Assembly: GCF_910592395.1 (NCBI RefSeq)
Contig: NC_088320.1
Coordinates: 10,411,001 to 10,475,000, forward strand
From: Lineus longissimus
Lineage: Eukaryota > Nemertea > Pilidiophora > Heteronemertea > Lineidae
Length of the DNA: 64,000 bases
Direction of reading: 5' to 3'
Shown here: piece after piece, positions 1 to 10,333 of the stretch
Position numbering within the stretch: the stretch's first letter is position 1
How the letters are laid out: the number at the start of each line of letters is the position of its first letter
Notes under the pieces: model-generated
The model's database searches: none
What the model was told of the DNA's origin: nothing
What the model saw: the letters and a program-made list of their open reading frames with translations, nothing else
Made by a program: the position numbers and the translations under genes

Positions 1-65
1 GGCTCGGGAAAAACATATTTGTGGTACAATAAATTAATCAAAATTAATCAAAGAATGATCTTTTA
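1..65 (+). repeat. Left part of the LINE-derived repeat unit split by the Helitron
   Basis: This sequence matches 15121-15180 almost base for base (the same gctcggg start, ATTAATCAAAATTAATCAAAG motif and GAATGATCTTTTA). It is the upstream half of a repeat unit whose downstream half resumes at 13272 with TAAACATTGGAAGGAAG. The unit encodes a fragment of a LINE ORF2 C-terminal region (reading LWYNKLIKINQ). The break falls exactly at the A/T where the Helitron inserted. Confidence 0.85.
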
Positions 66-762
66 TCTATACTATTAAAGCAACAGACTGGCACTCACAG
101 CTGGTGACTGCCGGAATCTATGATCCTCAAACCTGTGCCCATATGTGGCTCAAGGTCCAGCGTGCTGTACCTCCCTCTGTCGATCGAAAAAAATTCTGAT
201 AAAGATGCTTTCAGTTTTGGTTCATTCCGAGTACTTCCGATGTTTGCCGATCGATCAGCAGCGTACAGCCACAATTCTTTTTTTTTTTGGTTCAGGCTGT
301 GTGCGAGACCACTTCCATTCCCGCCGTTTTGCCCCATTTCCAGCCTCGGCCACGACCGCTAACGGCGGCAGCAAAGATTTATGTCCGCATACTGTACGAA
401 AGGTTATAATAAAGGTTATAAGGTTATAAACGTAGTAGTTTACTGATTCGTCATCTGACAGGAGAAGTAGACTCGGCGTCTTCGCAATGACAATCGGCGT
501 CTCTGCTTCCGCCCGGCTGCTGCGGAAATGGTCAACACAGTTTACAAAAAAAAGTATCGGCAAAAGATTTTCAGCGCGGCCTGTTCACAATTGGCGTGTT
601 GTTTTCACGATTTCCACTGAGATTTTTACAGCGCAGGTGAATATACATTTGTATATGCTTCAACAACACAGGCACTTACTGCTTATATTATTGCCAGTTA
701 CAAGGAAGCATTTCAAAGCACAAAACAAAGAGCTACAAAGCCGATACGGCCTACAACATGTA
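66..762. other. Helitron 5' non-coding region
   Basis: Non-coding 5' part of the Helitron. The short open frames here lack codon bias and recognisable domains. It includes a run of T near 280 and short direct repeats of AAGGTTATAA at about 400-430. No gene is supported. Confidence 0.5.
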
Positions 763-1710
763 CAGTCCTTCAAAAAAGTAAATGGACACACACAAATCAA
801 ATTTTCTTGAAAACGGCTGGTGATAAATCGATTCGGTTTGCTGCATTTGATAGGACATTTAGTTGTGCATCATGGTATCTACCACATAAAAATTAGCCAT
901 TTTATCTAATACCGACTTTTATTGATTTACAAAAGGCCCCAAAATCAACTTTTTCGTTTCCGATTTTTTTCGTACTTTTTCTTGATAGGATGAATCACCA
1001 TGATGAAAAACCCACGTCCCCATCAAGGTGATGAAAATATCTTGTGTTAATTGGTGGGAAAACAGCATTTTATGTCAAAATTTTGCACCTTGTTTATTGA
1101 CTTTGGAATTACTTTGGAGAAACCCCCTGGTGATCTTCACCACCAAGCCTATTGAATTCGAACATGCTGGTTTTGAATGGGGGTGGAAATGTTGTTAACA
1201 TTGATGTATTGTAAACGCGAGGGTAAAGTAATATTGGTGAACCCATTGTCCAGCTGCCAAATCCAGGCCTGGGAGAGCTATTCATAGGCATATTAAACAA
1301 GGCCATTGAAATGGTGACATGATTCCGGTTGTCTGGGCCAGGTGAATAATATCAAGGGGGCATCTCCGCAGTAGAAGACCGGGTAACAAAACCCTTTTGC
1401 ACAAATGGGTTAATAAGTTGCAGATTCAAGTGAAAACTGTGGAATTTCTTAGGTATTCACTCATAACTCAACAGAAGCTTCCAGTCAATATAAAATTTGC
1501 CCCCAAAAAATGCGTGATAAAAAAGTTGATTTTGGGACCTTTCATAAATCGAAAAAATTGACTTATAGGTAAAATAGCAAATTTCCAAGTGGTAGATATC
1601 ATGATGCACAACTAAATGCCTATCAAATGCAGCAAACCGCATCGATTTATCACCAGCCGTTTTCAAGAAAATTTGATTTTTGTGTGTCCATTTACTTTTT
1701 TGAAGGACTG
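763..1710. mobile_element. Tc1/mariner-type MITE with ~200-bp inverted arms
   Basis: The element begins CAGTCCTTCAAAAAAGTAAA and ends with its reverse complement; it is flanked on both sides by TA (761-762 and 1711-1712), the classical Tc1/mariner duplication. The inverted similarity runs about 200 bp inward on each arm, including the shared segment around ACGGCTGGTGATAAATCGAT (about 813-832, and inverted near 1643-1662). No transposase ORF is present in the ~950 bp, so it is non-autonomous. It lies inside the Helitron and is therefore younger. Confidence 0.85.
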
Positions 1711-1712
1711 TA

Positions 1713-1804
1713 CATTACTCACCCTTTGTAACCATCATCATGTACATTACTCACCCTTTGTAACCATAATCATGTACATTACTCACCCTCTGTAACCATA
1801 ATCA
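1713..1804 (+). repeat. 32-bp tandem repeat, three copies
   Basis: Three near-identical units containing CATTACTCACCCTTTGTAAC follow the mariner-type MITE directly. The MITE used a TA in the GTACATT of the first unit as its target. There is no spacer diversity, so this is a minisatellite and not a CRISPR array. Confidence 0.85.
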
Positions 1805-1872
1805 TGTCAGATTTGTTCAATTATTGCATCTCACAATTCTCACACTTTACCTTCCAGATGACTGCACCATAA

Positions 1873-2574
1873 ATCCCTCCGCACACAATTGCTGCAAACT
1901 TAGAAGACGACGTCAAAGCCCTCAAAACCCAATTACAGAAAGACCTCGCCCTCTTGCAGGTAAACCTCTTAGAAGGCGATATTGTCAATGCCAAGAATGA
2001 TATCCCACAGATACGAAAAGACACCAACAAAAAAGTCAATGTCATCCTTGGCAAAGTCCAAGTTTGCAAGAGGGAATTGATCTTCCAAGACAAAGCCAGG
2101 CAAAAGGCACTGCAGAGAAGAGAATCCTCAAGCCCCTCCTGCAAAACCCCTCTCCGCTACCTCTCGCCACCACCAATGTCACCTGCAAAATATTCACCAC
2201 AACAACCATCCCCTTATAAGCAAGCACCAATGACACCATCGCCAACGTTCAGGCCTGTCACACGCCATCTAAACGCTCCTCGCCCCAAAATACCAAAACT
2301 CAGCTTAGAACTCTTCCAAGACGACGACATGGACGACGCCACCCTATCCGAAGCCACTGAGCCTGAAGGACCAGCAAACAAAGTTGCCACCCCTACCCTA
2401 ACCAAAGCCACTGACCCTGAAGTACCACCAAACAAAGTTGCCGCTGACGCAAAGATTCAACACCATGACAAAGAGGCCACCACTACCACAGTTGCCACCA
2501 CCACCACTTCCAGTCACAACAAAGAAACCACTCAACCTATAGTGACAGAGGAACCACCCAAGAAAATGCAATAA
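1873..2574 (+). CDS. Helitron-borne accessory ORF, coiled-coil with Pro/Thr-rich tail
   Basis: The frame is open from 1873 to the TAA at 2572 and has no ATG near its start; a splice-acceptor-like TTCCAG lies at about 1852-1857. The N-terminal ~70 residues are rich in Leu/Lys/Gln with heptad-like spacing (ANLEDDVKALKTQLQKDL), suggesting a short coiled coil. The rest is low-complexity and rich in Pro, Ser and Thr (SPPPMSPAKYSPQQP, then repeats around TKATDPE and TEPEG). Possible AATAAA-type signals follow near 2780-2805. I do not recognise the family. Its position upstream of, and on the same strand as, the Helitron Rep/helicase suggests an element-encoded protein, but a captured host exon is equally possible. 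Confidence 0.5.
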   Translation: MPPHTIAANLEDDVKALKTQLQKDLALLQVNLLEGDIVNAKNDIPQIRKDTNKKVNVILGKVQVCKRELIFQDKARQKALQRRESSSPSCKTPLRYLSPPPMSPAKYSPQQPSPYKQAPMTPSPTFRPVTRHLNAPRPKIPKLSLELFQDDDMDDATLSEATEPEGPANKVATPTLTKATDPEVPPNKVAADAKIQHHDKEATTTTVATTTTSSHNKETTQPIVTEEPPKKMQ

Positions 2575-2874
2575 ACATGACGTCACACTTGAACTTTAAC
2601 TCAAGTCACACTCCTCAACTCATACTGCTGAATTCCCAAACTCTACATTATTTCATACTGCTGACTTACGGCAATAGGCAGCATCAGCTGACATGCTCAA
2701 GACTTATGCTGCTTATTCTGCTGACATCCAAAGTTACTGCTGAATTCTCAAACCACACCATTATGTACAATCAAAGTTAAATAAATTTTATTTTCCAGAA
2801 ATAAAGTCTTCTTTCCTTCACTCGCGCACATCACATCAGGCGCAAGCACCAACCATGCCATTGCCTGCTGGCCA
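2575..2874. other. Helitron non-coding spacer with poly(A) signals
   Basis: Downstream of the accessory ORF the sequence shows a loose repetition of 'catactgctga' words (2620-2750) and AATAAA-like signals near 2780-2805. No further gene is seen before the inserted repeat. Confidence 0.45.
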
Positions 2875-3914
2875 AATGAAATGGCCAGGGCCATTGTGCT
2901 CACCTCATGAGGAGGAAAGATGGATAAAGAGCATGGTCTTGTGTCATGTAGTGTTAGGTTTGATGTAGGTCCAAGCAATTACAATTTCCCCAAAATGGCC
3001 AATTTACAGTACATTCGACCTCTGTGACCTTGAAAAGTAGGTCAAATCAAAGAAAACCCGGGTGACACATTGAATGGTTGTTAAAATTAGATGTACCTAT
3101 GATATAAAATTGGTGCCAATCGGGCAAGTCATTACTAGGAATAATGGCATTTTGAAGAATTTAGGATTTGGCCCCCTCCCTGGAGGCCAAACGGCAAATC
3201 AGATCGCACCAAACTTCGGTACCTGAGATCACCTGACCAAGGGGTACATGTGTACTTAATTTGTGATCAATAGTCATTGCAGTTAAGAATCGTGCCATAG
3301 TTACGGCCTGACGGCGAATTTACGCCATTTGACCTCTGTGACCTTGACAAGAAGGTCAAATTAAAAACCTGTGTGACATATACTGTATGGTGGTTAGATG
3401 TACCCATGATATCAAATTGGTGGCAATCGGGCAAGAAGTTAAGGAATAATCACATTTTTAAGGTTTTTGGATTTTGCCCCCTGGTGGTCAAGTGGTGAAT
3501 CATATTGGACCAAACTTCGGTCCCTGAGATCACCTGACTAAGGGGTAAATGTGTACCAAATTTGGTATCAATAGTCCTTGCAGTTTATAAACGTGCCATC
3601 GTTACATCATAACGGCCAATTTACACCATTTGACCTCTGTGACCTTGAAAAGGAGGTCAAATCAAAAACCCGGAGGATATATGATGCACCTTTGCTAGAA
3701 GAACCTACCATATTTTTTTCAAAATTTCCCGACTACTATTAAGGGAGATATTGCATATTTTCACTTTTAACGTTTGGCCCCCTGGTGGCCAAACCATGAA
3801 ACGAATCGGACCGAAACTTGGTCTCCCAGGTGTCATTACATAAGGGTACATGTGTCCCAAGTTTCAACTCAATAGCTCTAACAGTTACGAAACGTGCCCT
3901 GCTAACGGACGACG

Positions 3915-3994
<80 letters not shown>

Positions 3995-4050
3995 ACGACG
4001 GACGCCACGGTATGGGATAAGCTCACCTCTGCTAAGAGGTGAGCTAAAAA
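2875..4050 (+). mobile_element. Non-autonomous repeat with hairpin ends and (GAC)n tail, copy 1
   Basis: The left end has an imperfect palindrome, ATGGCCAGGGCCAT, followed by GTGCTCACCTC. The right end has a (GAC)n run, then GACGCCACGGTATGGGATAA and a hairpin AGCTCACCTCT...AGAGGTGAGCT followed by AAAAA. The body contains three diverged ~300-bp tandem units, each with 'ttgacctctgtgaccttgaaaa'-like text (about 3019, 3339, 3629). A shorter relative lies at 39004-39766. It interrupts the Helitron upstream of its N-terminal domain. No transposase is encoded and the class is unknown. Confidence 0.75.
3908..4005. repeat. (GAC)n trinucleotide microsatellite
   Basis: Roughly 30 uninterrupted GAC units, with GGAC interruptions at both edges. 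The poly-Arg open frames that cross it on both strands are repeat artefacts. Confidence 0.95.
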
Positions 4051-4905
4051 GGAAAAGCATCGAAACCCAAAGAAGATTAAAACGTCAAAGAGCTACACAA
4101 GCCAATCGAACTCAACACCTCGCTCTTGGTAACATTGATGACTATAATGTCCAATCTGGCCGCCATCTACCTACACCCCATGACCTCGGCACAATGTCCC
4201 AACAAGTGCACACCATGCGACGCTCTCATGTGGAAAAACGAAACCCATTCTGGCAAATTAGGGCAAAACGCAAAGTTTTCCCTCTGCTGCAATCAAGGTC
4301 AAATTTCCCTTCCACAAATCAATGACCCACCAAATGAACTCCAAGCACTTCTCACCTCTAACACTAATGAAGCAAAACAATTTCGTACAAATATATGTGC
4401 TTACAACTCCAGTCTCGCATTTACATCGCCCGGTGTACATGAGGAAAAACTCCCAAACAGAGGACCATACACTTTCCGTATTCAAGGCAACGTGAACCAT
4501 CGCATCGGCCATCTTCTACCAGCGCAAGGTGCAGAACCAAAATTTGCACAACTCTACATCTGCGACACTGAAAATGAGGCAAATAATCGCATCGCATCGC
4601 ATGGAATACAACTCTATCAGTGGATACAATACAAACATTGCAAACGATGCTCCATAACTGCAGCCCATATGTTGAAGCATATAAACATGCAGCCGAATGC
4701 ATTACAAATGACCCTTCCACACCACTCAAATTCGTGTTACGAGCAGATCCTACCACCGATCTAAGGCGGTACAATACACCCACAGCATCAGAAGTCAAAG
4801 CCATTATCCCAGAGTCATCAACCTCAACTTCAAATCGAGACATTGTCCTATATCAACGAGCAATTGACAGTCCGACCGGCCACCAAATACAGCACATAAA
4901 TGAGA
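4049..4905 (+). pseudogene. Helitron protein, N-terminal domain (Helitron_like_N), frameshifted and truncated
   Basis: Coding similarity starts right after the inserted repeat in one frame (RRLKRQRATQANRTQ, about 4077-4120), then shifts by one base near 4190-4205 to the frame that stays open to 4764. That frame holds the zinc-finger-like motif CPNKCTPCDALMW and hallmark text of the family: FSLCCNQGQISLP, YNSSLAFTSPGV, YTFRIQGNVNHRIGHLLP and QLYICDTENEANNRI. The family match continues in a further frame to about 4903 (NRDIVLYQRAI...QHINE), where a pogo-type terminal sequence interrupts it. The domain precedes the HUH Rep nuclease in intact Helitron proteins; the piece between here and 10334 is missing. 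Confidence 0.85.
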
Positions 4906-5019
4906 CTACCGTATTTTTCTGACTAAAGGGCGCACTCTACTATGAGGCACACCTTTGATTTCTCAGTTAAAATCCACTGATAAGGCGCACCGAACTATAG
5001 GGCGCACCCATTTTTCGAG

Positions 5020-5698
5020 AAGTTACCGTCATGACAGTCCGGTACTCAGCCATTACGTTGGTGTTGTCGATATCTTGTAAAATTGATGTTCCAGCGCGGC
5101 CGGACAATTTTAGACTTGGGGACTGTCTCAACGTCTTCGGCATGCACTGGAGGGCCGGAGGTTTCCATTTCTTGTTTCAGGTGATGCTTTAGCCGTGGAA
5201 ACATAACAACCCTGTTTTAGATTCAGATTGTTGTCATCAAAATGCACAAATAGAATGCTCTTTACTGATGTGAAATAAAACCTGTTTATCTCACAGTTTG
5301 GTGACGAGAAAACAATATTAACTGATCTTGTTTTTTCTGCCACCAAACTTGCCTCAGAGTTATTCTTTGCAGAAAATAAAAAACAAAGGATTTGTTATCA
5401 AATTTATTGTTTATTTTAACTTTTCATGACTAAAACTTTAGGCATTTACAAATTCGTTAGAGTATGAGTACAAAGGTTAAAACAATTAAAAGAACAATGC
5501 TTTCTTGCCGTTGCCATGAGTTATGCCTCGGTTAGCGAGTTAATTGGACTCTGATCAACGCAGAATAAACAATCCAAGCCAATTAAGTTCACTTGAGTCC
5601 AATTTAAGAACAATACTTTCCAGTATCACAAGTAATTAACAGTCTAGCACAGTAACGAATATGATAGTCCAATTATCAAAATTAAAGTCCATAATAAT
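5020..5698. other. 3' non-coding part of the pogo element
   Basis: Lies between the terminal GGCGCAC repeats and the transposase stop codon. It is AT-rich with no coding signal. A possible polyadenylation region for the minus-strand transposase would be here; nothing else is recognised. Confidence 0.4.
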
Positions 5699-7043
5699 TC
5701 AGTTCTCCTGGCAATCGTCACTCACGAATCCTTCGAAATCCTCATCTTCCGTATCCGAATGGAACAGTTGAGCGATTGCTGGGTCTAATACACGTGGCCC
5801 TTCAGTGTCCATATCGTCATCATCTTCGTCATCCTCACTCGTGTAGTCCACAGGCCTCTCGATGATGCCCGCCTTCACGAAACCGTTTACGATGGTCTTC
5901 TCCTTTATCGATTTCCATGCATCTGCTACCCAAGTTGTAACCTCTGCGTAGGTTGCCCGTCGCTGCCTGCCAGTTTTCGTAAAAGTGTGCTCCCCACTCG
6001 TCATCCAGGATTCCCAGGCAGTACGAATGTGGTTCTTGAACGGCTTGTTGACGCTGATGTCGAGGGGCTGCAGCTTCTTCGGCGGGGGTGCTGTTGTTGG
6101 TCTTAATCTCATTCTTCACGCCATCGGTCTTGTGGGCAGTCATGGAGTCACATATCAGGAGCGCTGGTGTTGTCTTGAAGAAACCATCGGGCCGCTTAGC
6201 ATAGGATTCACGAATCCACTCTCCCATCTTTTCTTCATCCATCCACCCTTTCTTGTTGGCCTTGACAACGACACCAGCGGGAAACTTCTCTTTCGGGATT
6301 GTCTTTCTCATGAAAATTACCATGGGCGGTAACTTCTTGCCATTGGCCGTACATGCCTAGACGCAGGTAAAACTCGTCTTTTCGTGACCGGTGGTGCGGA
6401 TGGGGATCGTCTTGGTACCTTCCTTGTCAACCGTTCTTGTCATCGGGATGTCAAATGTCATCGGGACCTCGTCCATGTTCGACACATGGTCTGGCTTTAT
6501 CTTCTTCTCACGAATCTTGTCTCGGCAGTACTTCTGGAAAGACTCGACCTTCTCCTCCCAGTCGGCTGATAGACGCTGGCAGAGGGTTGTCCTGGTCCGA
6601 ATAGAGAGGTTCTTTTGTTTCATGAAGCGAAAGCACCAGGACGGCCCGCCCAGGAAGTCTGCCAGATCCATCTCTTTTGCAACGGTCTGTGCCCTCAAAC
6701 GTATGGTGACTGTAGACACGCCTCTAGCCTCTTCTCGTTGCCGCAATACCCATTCTTCTATTCTGTTCTCCAGCTCTGGCCATCTCGCTTTGTGCCCCCT
6801 GAATGATTTCTGTGACTTCTTCACTTGGCGTAAGGGTTCGTGCTGTTGCCTCCATTTTCGGACCATTGACTCGTTGATGCTGAATTCCCTCCCTGCGGCG
6901 CGATTTCCATGCTCTTCTGCAAACTTGATGGCTTTCAATTTGAAGTCGGCTCGGTAGGCGTAGGTTTTCTCTCTGAGTTGACCGATGATGTTGGTATTGG
7001 GGTAATCAGGTGTAATCACAGATAGTCTAATCGCCTCTGGCAT
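5699..7043 (-). pseudogene. pogo/Tigger-family transposase (HTH + DDE_1), one stop and one frameshift
   Basis: Read on the minus strand. An N-terminal helix-turn-helix region (FKLKAIKFAEEHGNRAAGRE...SMVRKWRQ) is followed by a CENP-B-like HTH (RLRAQTVAKEMDLADFLGGP) and the DDE_1 core with NMDEVPMTFD (first Asp) and LLICDSMTAHKTD (second Asp). An in-frame TAG at 6357-6359 interrupts the segment TCV*ACTANGKKLPP. A one-base shift near 6090-6105 moves the frame to KLQPLDISVNKPFK (third acidic motif). The C-terminus is acidic. In intact relatives this single-exon protein cuts and pastes at TA sites; this copy is broken. Confidence 0.88.
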
Positions 7044-7061
7044 ATCTGGTTGACGGCAGAC

Positions 7062-7761
7062 GGTAATAAAGGCACTGGAAAAAAGGCACTAGGTAAAAAA
7101 GGCACTAGAAAAAAGGCACTAGGTAAAAAAGGCACTAGGCAAAAAAGGCACTGGGTAAAAAAAAGGCACCAGGTAAAAAACGCACTGGAAAAAAAGGCAC
7201 CAGGAAACTAGGTTAAAAATTCATTTGGGGTGCCCCCCCCCCGTGCATTTCTATATGTGTAATCTGCAATGTGTAATGTGCTTCGAGGGCTTTCTCACCA
7301 ATAAAACTGCAATGAGACTCATCAAGAATGTTTTGCTAGATGTCAATAGCCACTCTTGTGAAACTATTGTATCTTGTAGAAATAGGTTATTGGTGAGGGA
7401 ACCCTGAATCTAACTTGATTAAACTACTGGACCAAATCGGATGATCTTTGTATTATTTTTTATAAGGATTCCCTGCCTATCCAAGCTAGTTTTTCTGGTC
7501 GGAGGGTACTGAAAATAGGCTGCTCCGTTTTTTTGGACCACCCAGTATTCTGTTGATGTAGAAAAAAACTACACATAGAAATGCACATAGAAATTTTTAT
7601 TTTTATTTTTTATCTATGTAGTAGAGATTTCTCAGAGATTTCCCATACATTTTTTTGGTGCCATTTTTTCCAGTGCCTTTTTAACCTAGTGCCTTTTTTT
7701 CCGTACCTTTTTTTCCAGTGCCTTTTTTTCCAGTGCCTTTTTTTCCAGTGCCTTTATTACC
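7062..7761. mobile_element. Foldback MITE with minisatellite arms
   Basis: The left arm (7062-7215) is a run of ~15-bp units of the form AAAGGCACTGGAAAA / AAAGGCACTAGGT. The right arm (about 7660-7761) is the same array in inverse orientation, ending CCAGTGCCTTTATTACC against GGTAATAAAGGCACTGG on the left. The ~450-bp centre has no ORF of note. The structure is a foldback element whose arms can form a long stem. Confidence 0.82.
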
Positions 7762-10333
7762 TACATTCCTGGCTGACTGCTTGCCACAGCACGTGTTACC
7801 TATATATAAGCTGACAAGATGTTGAGTTTAGTAATGGTCAACGGTGTAACTTTTATGTGTTTGCTTTGTGGTTATGTTGGCTGAACTTTTGAAACAACTT
7901 TTAACCCCTCAGGACCATTCTCCTTAATGGTCAAGCCATGCTGCTGCGTAAAATGTAGTGTTGTTAAAGGGAATATCTCGTAGCAGCGATAAGAAACGAG
8001 ATTTTAATTTTTGGTTTTTGCGGGCTACTTTAAAAACAAAAATTAACTTAGTCACAGCATTTTTCTTCTTCTATATGTGTGTATGTGAGGGGGCGTCTAC
8101 ACTTAGCTTTAATGTTTTGACATTGCTCATGTTCCGGACACTTGCGTATGGGCGGAGGCTACGGAAACAGTACCCCTGGAAGTGTATGGCTTTCAGGGGG
8201 GTTAGAGATAAAGATATATAAAATAATCATTTGTTCCCCGGACATTCAACTTTTGGAACGTCAGTTCCCGTCAGAAATTTTAGGGAAATCCCAAGGGTGT
8301 CTATAACAGTTCATGCCTTTGCGTCACCACTATATCGGGCTCCACAAATCCATGACAGATTCCATGCTATATACCTGTTCCATTTCAGTTTCAAGCACAC
8401 TGTGACGAAGCGTGTGCCATACAATATTCAAATATCCCAGTACATTTATCCTGTGATAGAGTGGTCTAGTCTATAAAAGAGCCAATATTACAGCCTTGCC
8501 TCTATCTCGACCTAACTTGAAAATAGTACACATCCCTACGGCCTATATAATGTATGCTATTGCATGGCCTACTTACTGACACAGACTCCCTGTAGCCAGG
8601 TCAGAGCTATCCATCCAATTTCAACTTAAGCTAAAATAATTGCAATGCATCAGGTGTGGATATACTGCCTATCATGTGATGTCCAGTTTAGCATTAAGCA
8701 TGCTGTTTCATCTTTACCTGTTCTGTTAACACACAGACCATGCATACCTTGGCCTAGGAATTTTATGGTCAGTCTGGGGTGAAATCCCAAGGTGTATTGT
8801 AACAGCGACAAACAGGAATATTGCTTCAAATCTGCAAAGGGTTTGTGGATGAAAATGTGACTCCTGAGGGTTGAAAGTGGGTAGAAGGCCAGGGGCAGGG
8901 GTAGACGGGAGTGAGAACTCTGGCCTTATGATAGTCATCCTCGGTCATCTTGAAGTCACTATCACTATCAGGTTTTCAGTTCTTTCATGATAGACTCCTT
9001 CATGAATATGATGATGAATACTTGTTTCATCATCTCTGCCTCAGCTTACAATATTTGAACGAAATTTCATGGACATCAGATAGAAACCAATGCAGAAGCA
9101 TACACTGCTTCTCCGCATCAAAATCATTGAAGAGATACAGCAACTGTTCCTTGACCAATCCATGACTCATCATTATATAACACTAGCATATACCCATAGA
9201 GCGGGCAAAGTTGAAATGTAATATACATTGGTTAAATGGGCACGATGATTGAACTACATTAAATTTCTAACGTTACTGAAGTTTTATTAAAGGTTAAACA
9301 CGAAATGAACTGCATTTAGGGACTTATTGCTGCTATCTACATGCAACCCCCAATAGATTGATTGGAGTACGCTATTTTGCACAATGCATTGAGACCAGTG
9401 ACAGCAGGTCCTGTTCCAAATAAGGGCCTCACATATTAGGCATATCACCTACCCACTCCCGTACCCAATGCCACTGTCGGACCAAAGCCAGGCGCATGGA
9501 GAGATGCAGAACGCAATTCAAACTGACAACATCAATCAGTAAAGAATAAATCAAAGAGCAAGCGCTGGCCACTGTACATATTTTGTCCATCCTGGCATAA
9601 CTGTTTATTGATACCCTGCTGCATGTTCCGGTAGGCCACCCTGCAGAATTTGCCTTATCACTCCGGTCAGTGTTTCCCGAATAGAACTAAAATAGAATAG
9701 GCTAATCATTAATCTCCCTGCTAATACCCTGCACCATGGACCTGGTTGTATAGCACTACATACGTGCTGGAAGCTAATATCGATGTGGCAGGGAGAATAT
9801 GCGTGAAGTTTGTGTATGCTTTTGAGAATAAGCGGAGCTCTCCAGTCGACGTGCTCTCTGAAAAGTTGTTATTTATTCCAAAACCACCAAGATATTCGAC
9901 GTATGACACCCTCAGTGACACTCTTACTTATGATCCACACCTACGAAGCCAAAAGTTGCAAGAATTCGACGCATTTCCGAGGCCCAATTTTGAAACAAAA
10001 ATCGCCTCCTATTTAGCGGCCACAACGCGCATTATAGTATAGATTATATAACAATTCATGGCAGGAATTCAGCAACACATTGAGTTCATTCGATCTAATC
10101 CACTAATCCACTAATCCACATACCCATATTGCACCAAGTGTAATGAACCCAGTAAGATAGGTAAACCTGACACAGTAGGTGGTGTCTGTAGTGCAATAGC
10201 AGATGTCAAGGAGGAAGGCCTTGGAGTGCAATAAATCAGCTTATCTGACCTATTATAAACATCCAGCTGAGAGGCATTCCACCTATTTTGCTCATCTTTC
10301 GCTAACGGGGTCTGGCTGTCATGATAATTTCAG
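7762..10333. other. Unassigned segment inside the Helitron, no gene recognised
   Basis: About 2.5 kb with only short open frames and no protein family that I recognise. It does not contain the missing middle part of the Helitron protein, and I could not find the second terminus of the pogo element. A short tandem word AATCCACT is repeated three times near 10096-10120. Best read as accumulated insertions or relic sequence. Confidence 0.45.

Larger units (their letters stand above)
4909..7061 (-). mobile_element. Decayed pogo/Tigger-type DNA transposon inserted in the Helitron gene
   Basis: One end begins at a TA (4907-4908) with CCGTATTTTTCTGACTAAAG followed by GGCGCAC-type repeats, the style of terminal sequence seen on widespread pogo/Tigger elements. 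Transposase coding follows on the minus strand. The matching opposite end was not found before the foldback MITE at 7062, so the far boundary is a limit, not an observed terminus. The insertion falls within the Helitron_like_N coding sequence. Confidence 0.65.

Noticed and set aside
1713-1804. Three regular 32-bp repeats as a CRISPR-like array
   Set aside because: Units are directly adjacent with no unique spacers, in a eukaryotic Helitron; a minisatellite explains them.
3739-4042. Poly-Arg open frames on both strands
   Set aside because: They are translations of the (GAC)n microsatellite in a mobile repeat; no flanking coding signal.
9746-10042. 98-codon frame as a possible gene or Helitron piece
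   Set aside because: No recognisable domain, no exon borders, and it does not match the missing middle of the Helitron protein.
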